Part shown: piece by piece, positions 25,194 through 33,519 of the stretch | How the letters are laid out: each line of letters begins with the position of its first letter | Numbering within the stretch: position 1 is the stretch's first letter | Origin: Actinophytocola algeriensis | GTDB lineage: Bacteria; Actinomycetota; Actinomycetes; Mycobacteriales; Pseudonocardiaceae | Direction: 5' to 3' | Assembly (NCBI RefSeq): GCF_014203735.1 | Contig: NZ_JACHJQ010000006.1 | Coordinates: forward strand, 753,698-817,697 | DNA length: 64,000 bases | Position numbers and translations under genes: made by a program | The notes under the pieces: generated by a model | Told to the model about the DNA's origin: nothing | Seen by the model: only the letters and a program-made list of their open reading frames with translations | Database searches by the model: none

Positions 25194-25654
25194 CGCCGGA
25201 CCATCCGTGCCAGCAACACCGCCGTCACCAGGCAGAACACCAGCAGGAACCCGCCGATGACGATCCCCGGGACCGGGTTGTAGTCGTCGGTGTAGGCGGT
25301 GGGGCGCTCGGGGTCGTCGTGCAGGCGCACGTTGTCGATCCCGCTCGGCATGGGGTCGCCCCTGCGGACCGTCTCGGCGTCGCGCAGCACGACACCGCTC
25401 CGGGTGATCGCGCCGTCCTCGCTGACGAACTCGCCGATCCACCAGCAGCTTACGTCGCCACACTCGCGGTCGGTGGGGGTGAGGGTGCCGACCGGCCCGT
25501 CGGCCAGGGCATCGCCGCCGTCGACTCCATCGGCGATCACGGCGATGCCACCGAACACGCCGAGCGTGACGATGAACATGATCAGGGTCCAGATGACCAC
25601 CCTGCCGCCCTTGGACAGCGGTTTCGATGGTTTCGGTGGCTTCGGCGTGGTCAT
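25160..25654 (-). CDS. Hypothetical membrane protein
   Basis: 164 residues: proline/lysine-rich N-terminus, membrane helix (VVIWTLIMFIVTLGVFGGIAVI), an external loop of ~75 residues with two Cys (CGDVSCWW) and a second helix (GIVIGGFLLVFCLVTAVLLA). Both ends would face the cytoplasm. No family recognised. Its 3' end overlaps the NmrA gene by 34 bases. Confidence 0.7.
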   Translation of the reverse strand: MTTPKPPKPSKPLSKGGRVVIWTLIMFIVTLGVFGGIAVIADGVDGGDALADGPVGTLTPTDRECGDVSCWWIGEFVSEDGAITRSGVVLRDAETVRRGDPMPSGIDNVRLHDDPERPTAYTDDYNPVPGIVIGGFLLVFCLVTAVLLARMVRRHKRAGHAAAA

Positions 25655-25682
25655 GGTGTGCAGCCTGCCATGTGCCGCGACG

Positions 25683-27458
25683 TCACCGCGGCGGGTTCGG
25701 CAGGGCGTCCAGCAGGAGTTTCGTGTACGGGGCCTGCGCGTTGCGGATCACCTCGATGGTCGGGCCGTCCTCGACCACCGTGCCCTTGTTCAGCACCAGC
25801 ACCTCGTCGGCCAGCAGCCTGGCCGACAGCAGGTCGTGGGTGATGTACAGCATCGCCAGGTCGCGGTGGTGCACCAGGCGGTCCAGCAGCTCGACGATCT
25901 CCGCGCGGATCGACACGTCCAGCATGGAGATCGGTTCGTCGGCGATCAGGATCGACGGTTCCGGGGCCAGGGCCCGCGCCACCACCACGCGTTGTCGTTG
26001 TCCGCCGGACAGTTGGTGCGGGTAGCGGTCCAGGAAGGCCGGTGCCAGCCCCACCGTGTCCACCAGGGATTCGAGTCGTGCCCGTGCGTCCTTTTCGGAC
26101 AGACCAAGGTGGTTGCGCAGCGGGCGGACCAGTGTCTGCCGCACCGTGCGGACCGGGTTCAGTGCCGCGAACGGGTCCTGGAACACCAGTTGCACGTCCT
26201 TGCGGTACCGCCGCATCGCCCGCCCCCGCAGGCGGTGCACCGGCACGTCGCCGAACATGACGGTGCCGGTGTCCGGGCGTTCGATGCCGGTGAGCAACTT
26301 GGCGATCGTCGACTTGCCGCTGCCGCTCTGGCCCACCAGCGCGGTGACCCGGCCGCGCCGCAGCGCGAACGACACGTCGTCCACCGCGGTCACCGACGTC
26401 CGGCGCCGCGTGTACGTCTTGTGCACACCCGTCACCTCGAGCACCGGCGGGGCCTCGGCCACCGCACGTACCGAGCGCACGAACGTCGAGTCCGCGAAAT
26501 CGGCCTTCGTCGACGGCGCCACGTGGCACGCCACCAGGCCGTCGCCCACCGGCGCCAATGGCGGCTTCTCCGTGGCGCACTTCGGCAGCGCCACCGGGCA
26601 GCGGTCCACGAACAGGCACCCGTCCTGGAACCGCGACAGATCCGGTGGGCGGCCCGGGATGTAGGTGACGTCAACGGTTTCCGCGCGTGGGTCGGCGTAG
26701 CTGCCCAGCAGCCCGCGCGAGTACGGGTGCAGCATCTCACCCGCGGGCCTCGACTCCACGACGGAACCGGCGTACATCACCATGACCCGGTCCGCGATCT
26801 CCATGACCGTGCCAAGGTCGTGGCTGATCAGCAACACCGCGAACCCCTGCTCGCGCTGCAGCGTCCTGACACTGTCCATGATGGACTTCTGCACCACCAC
26901 GTCCAGCCCGGTCGTCGGCTCGTCGAGCACCACCAGCTTCGGGCGGAGCGCCAGCGCGAGGGCCAGCGCCACCCGCTGCTTCATCCCGCCGGACAGCTCG
27001 TGCGGGTGGAACCGCATGTACGACGGGTCGATCAGCACCATCTCGAGCAGCTCGGCGGTGCGCCGCCGGATCTCCCCGGACGTCATGTCGGTGTGCGTGC
27101 GGAACATGTCGCGGAACTGCGCCTCGACCGTCAGCACCGGGTTGAGCGAGTTCATCGACGACTGGAACACAGTGGACAGTGCACGCCACCGCAGCGGCCG
27201 CAGCGCGTTCTCGTCCAGCGCCGTGATGTCCGTGCCGTCGAACCGGATCGTGCCGCCCGTGATGCGCGCCGGCCGGTCGAGCAGCCGGAGCAGCGCGGTG
27301 CCCAGTGTGGACTTCCCGCAGCCCGACTCGCCGAGCAGGCCGACGCACTCCCCTTCCGCCATGGAGAAGCTGACGTTCCGCACCGCGTGCGTCGGCGGGG
27401 AGTTCTTCGTCGCGTACGCGACCGACAGGTCCGCGACCTCCAGCAGGGACACGTTCAC
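25683..27458 (-). CDS. Fused double ATPase of a Dpp/Opp-type ABC importer
   Basis: 591 residues: two complete nucleotide-binding domains in tandem. NBD1 has Walker A GESGCGKST, signature LSGGMKQR and DEPTTGLD; it ends with the oligopeptide-type C-terminal CPVALPKC cysteine region. NBD2 has GQSGSGKST, LSGGQRQR and DEPISMLD. These are DppD and DppF fused. The GTG start at 27458 overlaps the permease stop. It powers uptake by the permeases and lipoprotein upstream; LacI operators and glycosidases around the operon point to oligosaccharides, not peptides. Confidence 0.92.
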   Translation of the reverse strand: MNVSLLEVADLSVAYATKNSPPTHAVRNVSFSMAEGECVGLLGESGCGKSTLGTALLRLLDRPARITGGTIRFDGTDITALDENALRPLRWRALSTVFQSSMNSLNPVLTVEAQFRDMFRTHTDMTSGEIRRRTAELLEMVLIDPSYMRFHPHELSGGMKQRVALALALALRPKLVVLDEPTTGLDVVVQKSIMDSVRTLQREQGFAVLLISHDLGTVMEIADRVMVMYAGSVVESRPAGEMLHPYSRGLLGSYADPRAETVDVTYIPGRPPDLSRFQDGCLFVDRCPVALPKCATEKPPLAPVGDGLVACHVAPSTKADFADSTFVRSVRAVAEAPPVLEVTGVHKTYTRRRTSVTAVDDVSFALRRGRVTALVGQSGSGKSTIAKLLTGIERPDTGTVMFGDVPVHRLRGRAMRRYRKDVQLVFQDPFAALNPVRTVRQTLVRPLRNHLGLSEKDARARLESLVDTVGLAPAFLDRYPHQLSGGQRQRVVVARALAPEPSILIADEPISMLDVSIRAEIVELLDRLVHHRDLAMLYITHDLLSARLLADEVLVLNKGTVVEDGPTIEVIRNAQAPYTKLLLDALPNPPR

Positions 27459-28327
27459 TCCTCCCGCAGCGCCGGGTTGCTCAGCGCGTCCACGCCGAAG
27501 TTGATCAGGGTCATGGCGGTCACGAGCATCGTCAGCGCGAGACCCGGCGCGATGAGCCACGGCCACTGGCCGGTCAGCAGCGCACCGCCGTTGTCGGCCC
27601 AGTACAGCATCGTGCCCCAGCTGATCGTGGTCGGGTCGCCGAGCCCGAGGAACTCCAGCCCCGCCTCGGCGCCGATCGCGGCGGTCGCCGCGCCCATGAA
27701 ACCGACCACCACGAGCGAGGTCATGTTCGGCATGATCTCGCGGAACACGATCCGCATCGGGCCGTCGCCCGCGAGCTTCGCCGCGGTCACGTAGTCCCTG
27801 GTGCGCAACGTGATGATCTGTGCGCGCTTGATCTTCGCGCCGTAGGCCCAGCCGGTCACGCTGATCACGAAGATGATCAGCCACACGCCGCGCACCGGCG
27901 CGTAGGCGGCCAGCGTGATCATCAGCGGCAGCACCGGGATCACGAGCGCGAGGTTCGTCAGGCCGGACAGGAACTCGTCGACCCAGCCCCGCAGGTAGCC
28001 CGCGGTCATGCCGATCAACAGCGCGATGATCGTCGAGAACACCCCGGCCACCAGACCGACCAGCAGTGACGTGCGCGCGCCGTGGATCAGCTGCGAGAAC
28101 ACGTCCTGGCCCTGCTGCGTGGTGCCGAGCCAGTGGTCGCCGCTCGCCGGGAGCGCCGCCGCGAAGTCCGTCGACTCCGGGTCGTACGGCGCGAGCACCG
28201 GTGCGAAGACCGCGGTCAGCACGAACACGGACAGCAACACGACACCGACGCGGGACTTCTTGTTCGCCCACAGAATGCGCAACCACTGCGGCACCCGCGA
28301 CGGCTTGGTGAGCAGTTCCACTGTCAT
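27455..28327 (-). CDS. Dpp/Opp-type ABC permease (DppC-like)
   Basis: 290 residues with about six membrane helices, the N-terminal APYDPES region and the HWLGTTQQGQDVFSQLIHGARTSL segment typical of DppC/OppC permeases; the cytoplasmic coupling loop is at KLAGDGPMRIVFREIMPN. ATG at 28327 overlaps the DppB-like stop (tgatg). Confidence 0.92.
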   Translation of the reverse strand: MTVELLTKPSRVPQWLRILWANKKSRVGVVLLSVFVLTAVFAPVLAPYDPESTDFAAALPASGDHWLGTTQQGQDVFSQLIHGARTSLLVGLVAGVFSTIIALLIGMTAGYLRGWVDEFLSGLTNLALVIPVLPLMITLAAYAPVRGVWLIIFVISVTGWAYGAKIKRAQIITLRTRDYVTAAKLAGDGPMRIVFREIMPNMTSLVVVGFMGAATAAIGAEAGLEFLGLGDPTTISWGTMLYWADNGGALLTGQWPWLIAPGLALTMLVTAMTLINFGVDALSNPALREE

Positions 28328-29316
28328 CACGCCGCCTCCTTCCGCACGCGCGGGTCCAGCACACCGAGCAGGAAGTCCGCCAGGAGGTTCGCCAGCAGCA
28401 CACCGATCGTGATGAACAGGAACAGCGCCTGCATCAACGGGTAGTCCCGCGCGCCCACCGCCTCCATCAGCAGCCTGCCCAGCCCCGGGTAGTCGAAGAT
28501 CGTCTCGACGAGCACGGTGCCGCCGAGGATGCCGCCCAGCGCGAGCGCGAACCCGGTGACGTTCGGCAGGATCGCGACCCGCGCGCCGTACGCGAGCGCG
28601 ACCCGCCGCACCGAAAGTCCCTTCGCCCGCGCGAGCCGCGTGTAGTCCTCGCCGAGCGACTGCACCATGTTGTTGCGCATCCCGATGATCCAGCCCGCGG
28701 GTGCGGTGACCAGAATGGACAGTGCGGGCAGGATGCCGTGGTAGATCGCGTCTCCGGCGAACGCCCACGACCACGACGGCGTCACGTCCACCGCGTGGCC
28801 ACCCGAGTCCGGGAACCACCCCGCGAGGAACGCCAGCAGGTACAGCAACAGCAGCGCGATCCAGAAGAACGGCAGCGAGCCGACGAACTGCGACCCGAGC
28901 GTCACGAACGAGTCGAACCGCGAGTTGCGCCGCCACGCCGCGAACGCGCCCAGCACCGTGCCGATGAGGAACCCGAGGACCTGGGTGACTCCGACCAGCA
29001 CCAGCGTCCACGGCAGCGCCTCGGAGATCATGTGCGTGACGGGGTACGGGAAGTACGTGTAGCTGATCCCGAAGTCACCGCGCACGAGACTGCCGAGGTA
29101 GTCCCAGTACTGCGACAACAACGAGGTGTCCGGCACGCCGAGCATCAGCCGCACCGCGCGGATCTGGTCCGGGTCGACCGGCCCCTGCCCGGTGAGCTGC
29201 CCGACGATCGCCTCCGCCGGGTCCCCCGGCTGGAGCCGGGGGATGACGAAGTTGAGGGTCACCGCCGCCCACAGGGTGATGACGAAGAACGCGGTGCGGC
29301 GGAGGAAGTACCTCAT
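28327..29316 (-). CDS. Dpp/Opp-type ABC permease (DppB-like)
   Basis: 329 residues, six membrane helices, N-terminal FVIPRLQPGDPAEAIVGQ and the coupling loop YTRLARAKGLSVRRVALAYGAR. ATG at 29316 overlaps the binding-protein stop (ATGA). Paired with the DppC-like permease. Confidence 0.92.
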   Translation of the reverse strand: MRYFLRRTAFFVITLWAAVTLNFVIPRLQPGDPAEAIVGQLTGQGPVDPDQIRAVRLMLGVPDTSLLSQYWDYLGSLVRGDFGISYTYFPYPVTHMISEALPWTLVLVGVTQVLGFLIGTVLGAFAAWRRNSRFDSFVTLGSQFVGSLPFFWIALLLLYLLAFLAGWFPDSGGHAVDVTPSWSWAFAGDAIYHGILPALSILVTAPAGWIIGMRNNMVQSLGEDYTRLARAKGLSVRRVALAYGARVAILPNVTGFALALGGILGGTVLVETIFDYPGLGRLLMEAVGARDYPLMQALFLFITIGVLLANLLADFLLGVLDPRVRKEAA

Positions 29317-30965
29317 GACCCCGCTGGCTGGAGCCGGGTCACGATCAGCAGCACGTCGGTCGAGGTCGCGTACGGGTCCTCGGCGCTCGGCCACCCGGTG
29401 ACGCGCTTGGTCCGGTACTGGAACCACTTCGCGCCGTACCACAGCGGGATGTTCGGCACCTCGTCCATCATCACCTGCTGCAGCCCGCGCACGGCGTCCT
29501 TCTGCGCCTGCTCGTCACCGGCCGACGCGAGCGTGTTCAGCAGCTGGTCGGTCGTGTCGTCGCGCCAGCGCGAGAAGTTCGACACCGCGGGCTTGCCGAT
29601 CTCGGCCGACTGCCCGGACGCGAGCGGGTCGGCGAAGTCCTTGTGGATGTTGCAGTCCCCGCCGTACACGCCGAACAGCAGGTCGTAGTTGCCGACCGCG
29701 CGGTCGGCCTCGTACGTGGCCTGCTGCGGGGTGGCCACGTCGACCTGGATGCCGAGCTCGCGGAAGTCGTCCTTGACGATCTGCGCGGCCTGGATCCAGT
29801 CGTTCCAGCCGGTCGGCACCTTGAACTCGAACGAGAGCGGCTTGCCGTCCTTGCCGAGCCTGCGGTTCTCACCGTCCACCTCGTACCCGGCGTCGTCGAG
29901 GGCCTTCCTGGCCTTGTCGACGTCGTAGGCGATCCTGCCGCCGTCCGGGAAGTCATTGTCGAGCCACTCCTCCTGGTTGGGCAGGATCAGCCCGGTCTGG
30001 CTCGCGGTCTCCACGTACCCGAACTGCGCCTTGTCCGCGATGCCCTGCCGGTCGAACGCCGACGTCAGCGCCCTGCGGAACTCGACGTCGTCGAACGGCG
30101 CCTTCGTGAGGTTGGGGTACAGGCTGATCACGCCACCCGGCGCGAACCAGTACTTGTTGTGCTCGGGGTCCTTCGCGACGTAGACCTTCTCGATGTCCGG
30201 CACGAACATGGAGTTCATGTCGTACTCGCCGCGCTCCAGCCGCAGCTGGTCGACCTGGCCCTCCGGCGAGTGCGTGAACCGCAGCTCCTTGACCTTGACC
30301 TTGTCGGCCTGCCAGTAGCCGGGGTCGCGCTCGAGCACCATCTGCCTGGCGTTGAACGTCTTCACGCGGTACGGGCCGGTGCCGATCGCGTCGTTGTTGG
30401 TGAACCGGACCGGGTCGCCCGCGGACTCCCAGATGTGCTTGGGCACGATCTCGACCTTGGCGATCTTGGAGAACAGCAGCGCGGCCGGGGAGTTGAACTC
30501 CATGGTGACCGTGCTGCCCTGGCCGGTGACCGACTTCAGGATCGGGCCGACGCCCATCAGGTCCAGCGCCGGGTTCGCCTTGATCATCTCGTAGGTGAAC
30601 ACGACGTCGTCGGCGGTGAACGGCCTGCCGTCGTGCCACCGCACGCCATCGCGCAGCGTGAAGGTCAGCTTCTGCGTGCCCTCCCACTGGTAGGCGGTGG
30701 CGAGCCACGGCGTCTCCGCGCAGTTGAAGCCGTCCACCTGGTACAGCGTCTCGAACGTGAACCCGACGACCGCCTTGTTCGGCGAGAACGGGTTGAAGTT
30801 CCGCTGCGGGGACGCGCCCGGCGCGTAGTCACCCATGTTGATGAACGGGACCAGGCCGTCCGCGGTCAGTCCCTCCGCCTCGGTCGGACCGGCCGAACAA
30901 GAGACCGTTCCCATGCCCACCGCGGCGGCCATCGCCACCACAAGAAGACGCCAGCGACGTGCCAC
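29313..30965 (-). CDS. Family 5 solute-binding lipoprotein
   Basis: 550 residues from the GTG at 30965 (GGAGG ribosome site); the frame is open to 31079 but that stretch contains operators. A signal sequence ends in the lipobox-like TVSC. The SBP_bac_5 motif area FTLRDGVRWHDGRPFTADDVVFT is clear. It captures the substrate outside the membrane for the importer. Its promoter holds LacI-type sites shared with the divergent GH35 gene, so an oligosaccharide ligand is inferred. Confidence 0.92.
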   Translation of the reverse strand: MARRWRLLVVAMAAAVGMGTVSCSAGPTEAEGLTADGLVPFINMGDYAPGASPQRNFNPFSPNKAVVGFTFETLYQVDGFNCAETPWLATAYQWEGTQKLTFTLRDGVRWHDGRPFTADDVVFTYEMIKANPALDLMGVGPILKSVTGQGSTVTMEFNSPAALLFSKIAKVEIVPKHIWESAGDPVRFTNNDAIGTGPYRVKTFNARQMVLERDPGYWQADKVKVKELRFTHSPEGQVDQLRLERGEYDMNSMFVPDIEKVYVAKDPEHNKYWFAPGGVISLYPNLTKAPFDDVEFRRALTSAFDRQGIADKAQFGYVETASQTGLILPNQEEWLDNDFPDGGRIAYDVDKARKALDDAGYEVDGENRRLGKDGKPLSFEFKVPTGWNDWIQAAQIVKDDFRELGIQVDVATPQQATYEADRAVGNYDLLFGVYGGDCNIHKDFADPLASGQSAEIGKPAVSNFSRWRDDTTDQLLNTLASAGDEQAQKDAVRGLQQVMMDEVPNIPLWYGAKWFQYRTKRVTGWPSAEDPYATSTDVLLIVTRLQPAGS

Positions 30966-31067
30966 CTTGCACCTCCCGCGCAGAACCTGACCGGCGTGTG
31001 TGCGGACACCCCCGACCGGTGTCCGCGCGTGCCTTGTCCGTAGCGGCCCCGACCAGTACGGTTGCCG

Positions 31068-31096
31068 ATGTAAGCGCATCCTGTATGCGCTTCCAT
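31068..31096. promoter_or_regulatory. Two LacI-type operators between importer and GH35
   Basis: ATGTAAGCGCAT at 31068-31079 and TGTATGCGCTTCCAT at 31082-31096, in opposite orientation, occupy the divergent promoter region. They match the sites at the lacI and GH39 genes 11-12 kb away. Confidence 0.75.
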
Positions 31097-31164
31097 TCGC
31101 CGGAGGTTAGCCCTCTATCAGCGCCTACCGCAATAGGCGGGCCGAGCGATCGGGAGCCGAGAGC

Positions 31165-33519
31165 GTGGTCGACACCGTGCACTACCAGGGCAAGCGAATC
31201 CTCGTGGACGAGCAGGAGGTCCTCCTGCTGTCCGGGGAGGTGCACTACTTCCGGCTCGCCAGAGCGGACTGGCAGGACCGGCTCGACAAGGCGAAGGCCG
31301 CGGGGCTGAACACGATCGCCACCTACATCCCCTGGCTGTGGCACGAGCTGCCGGACGGCACGGTCGACGTCACCGGCCGGACCCGGCCCGAACGCGACCT
31401 CGGCGCCTTCCTGGACCTGTGCCACGGATGCGGTTTCCACGTGATCGCGCGGCCCGGCCCGTTCGTGATGGCGGAGATGAAGAACGAGGGCCTGCCCTAC
31501 CGCCTCTACCGCGACCACCCGGAGATCGTGCCCACGGGGTGGGATGGCAGGCCGGCGCCGACGAGGACGGTCGACTACCTCGCGCCCGCGTTCCTCGCCG
31601 CCGCACGCGAGTGGTACCGGGCGGTCATGCCGGTGATCGCGGAACGGTTGCGCGGCAACGGCGGCCCGGTGATCGCGGTGCAGCTCGACAACGAGGTGGG
31701 CATGCTCGCGTGGGTCACCAACTCCCCCGACCTGACCGACCACCTGCTCTCCGACTTCCGCGGCTGGCTCACGAAACAGGGCCGGGAGTACCCGTTCATC
31801 ATGGACTTCCGCTCCCCGGACGAGGAGCACGCGGCGGGGCTGATGCGTGACCTCGGCGAGTTCATGCGCGACCGGTTCGCCAGGTACTTCCAGGAGCTGC
31901 GCACCTACGCCGAGGAGTCCGGCGTCACCGGCGTGCCGTTCGTGGTGAACATCCACGGCACCGACGGCGGCAAGGCCGAGACGTTCCCGATCGGCATCAG
32001 CCAGCTGATGGACAGCTACTCGGGCGTGCCGGGCATGCTCTCCGGCACGGACCTCTACCTCGGCGAGCTGACCGTCACCAACGCCGCCGACCTGTACCTG
32101 GTCAACGCGTTCTGCGACGCCGTGCACGACGGCGACCAGCCACTCACGTCGATGGAGTTCGAGGCGGGCACCGGCGACTACGGTTCGGACCTGTCCCGCC
32201 AGTACGACCCGTCCGCGGTCGACCTCAAGACGCGGATGTGCCTGGCGCAGGGCAACAAGCTGCTCAACTACTACCTGTTCACCGGCGGGGTGAACCCACC
32301 GCTGGACGAACCCGTCGGCGACGGCAACGACCGGATCGCGTTCACCGGTGAGCGGCACGGGTTCGCCGCGCCGGTGGGCCCGGAGGGGCAGCTCAACCCG
32401 GTGTACGGGCCGACGAAACGGGTGCTGCGGGCGGCACGCGCGGTCGCGCCCGTGCTGGCGGGCATGTGGGAGGAGCACGACGAGGTCGCGATCGGCTTCG
32501 TGCCCGACCACTACCTGACCGAGTACCACTACCCGGGCAGCGCATCCGTCCGCTCGGTGCTGGACGACGTGGTCGGCACCCGTGGCGCCGGGCCGCGCGG
32601 GATCCTCGCGCGGGCCATGCTGCTCGGCGGGTTCCGCTTCGGCGCGGTGAACGTCCAGAAGGGACTCGACCCGGCCGCCACCCCCGTGCTCGCGATGGCC
32701 GGCACGACCCACCTGCCCGCCGAGGTACAGCAGACGCTGGCCGAGTACCTCACCTCGGGCGGCAGGCTCCTGCTCGCAGGCCGGGTGCCGTCGCGCGACA
32801 TGGCAGGGGCACCGTGCACGGTGCTGCGTGACGCGCTCGGCCTGCGTCCACTCGGCACGGTCGAGGGCACGCACGCCTTCTTCGCCTCGGTCACCGCGCA
32901 CGGGTGGGCGTCGCCCCGGCCGGAGACCCGGGTCGGCTGGGCGGAGCTGTACGAGCCCGCCGCGGGCGACACCGTGCTGCGTGAGCTGTCGACGGGCCAC
33001 GGCTGCGGGTTCGACGTGCCCATGGGGGCGGGCCGCGCGGTCGTGCTGTCCACCGACTACGAGTGCGACCTCGGCCTGTGGCGGACGGCGTTCTCCGCGC
33101 TGGGCGCGGAGCCCGGGCTGCGGCACAACGCGGCGGTGCCCGGCGTCATCCTGCTGACCACCGCGGACGACCAGGGCGCCAGGATCCTGCACGCGCTCAA
33201 CGTGTCCGGGTACGACCAGCGGTTCACGGTCACCGAGGCCGGGCTGCCGCTGTTCGGCGGCGAGCCGCTGCAACTGCCCGGGCGCCGGGCGCTGATGCTG
33301 CCGCTCGGCGTGACGGCCGGCGGCCTGCGCATCGCGTACGCGACGGCCGAGATCATCGCCGCCGAGAACGGGACGGTGACCTTCCGCGCCCCGTCCGGTG
33401 ACGCGGTGGTCGCCGTCGACGGCGACGTGACGTGCCCCGGCGCGGAGACGGTGGCCCGCAACGGGGTCACCGTGCTCCGCAGCCGGGGCACGGTCGAGTT
33501 CACCGTCCGGCGGAACTGA
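31165..33519 (+). CDS. GH35 beta-galactosidase
   Basis: 784 residues, GTG start. The GH35 start motif LLSGEVHYFRL with YIPWLWHE leads a TIM barrel; acid/base Glu177 lies in QLDNEVGM and the nucleophile should be a Glu in SMEFEAG (331-333). Beta-sandwich domains fill the C-terminal half. No signal peptide, so it would release galactose (or related sugars) from imported oligosaccharides. Divergent from the importer and sharing LacI-type operators. Confidence 0.9.
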   Translation: MVDTVHYQGKRILVDEQEVLLLSGEVHYFRLARADWQDRLDKAKAAGLNTIATYIPWLWHELPDGTVDVTGRTRPERDLGAFLDLCHGCGFHVIARPGPFVMAEMKNEGLPYRLYRDHPEIVPTGWDGRPAPTRTVDYLAPAFLAAAREWYRAVMPVIAERLRGNGGPVIAVQLDNEVGMLAWVTNSPDLTDHLLSDFRGWLTKQGREYPFIMDFRSPDEEHAAGLMRDLGEFMRDRFARYFQELRTYAEESGVTGVPFVVNIHGTDGGKAETFPIGISQLMDSYSGVPGMLSGTDLYLGELTVTNAADLYLVNAFCDAVHDGDQPLTSMEFEAGTGDYGSDLSRQYDPSAVDLKTRMCLAQGNKLLNYYLFTGGVNPPLDEPVGDGNDRIAFTGERHGFAAPVGPEGQLNPVYGPTKRVLRAARAVAPVLAGMWEEHDEVAIGFVPDHYLTEYHYPGSASVRSVLDDVVGTRGAGPRGILARAMLLGGFRFGAVNVQKGLDPAATPVLAMAGTTHLPAEVQQTLAEYLTSGGRLLLAGRVPSRDMAGAPCTVLRDALGLRPLGTVEGTHAFFASVTAHGWASPRPETRVGWAELYEPAAGDTVLRELSTGHGCGFDVPMGAGRAVVLSTDYECDLGLWRTAFSALGAEPGLRHNAAVPGVILLTTADDQGARILHALNVSGYDQRFTVTEAGLPLFGGEPLQLPGRRALMLPLGVTAGGLRIAYATAEIIAAENGTVTFRAPSGDAVVAVDGDVTCPGAETVARNGVTVLRSRGTVEFTVRRN

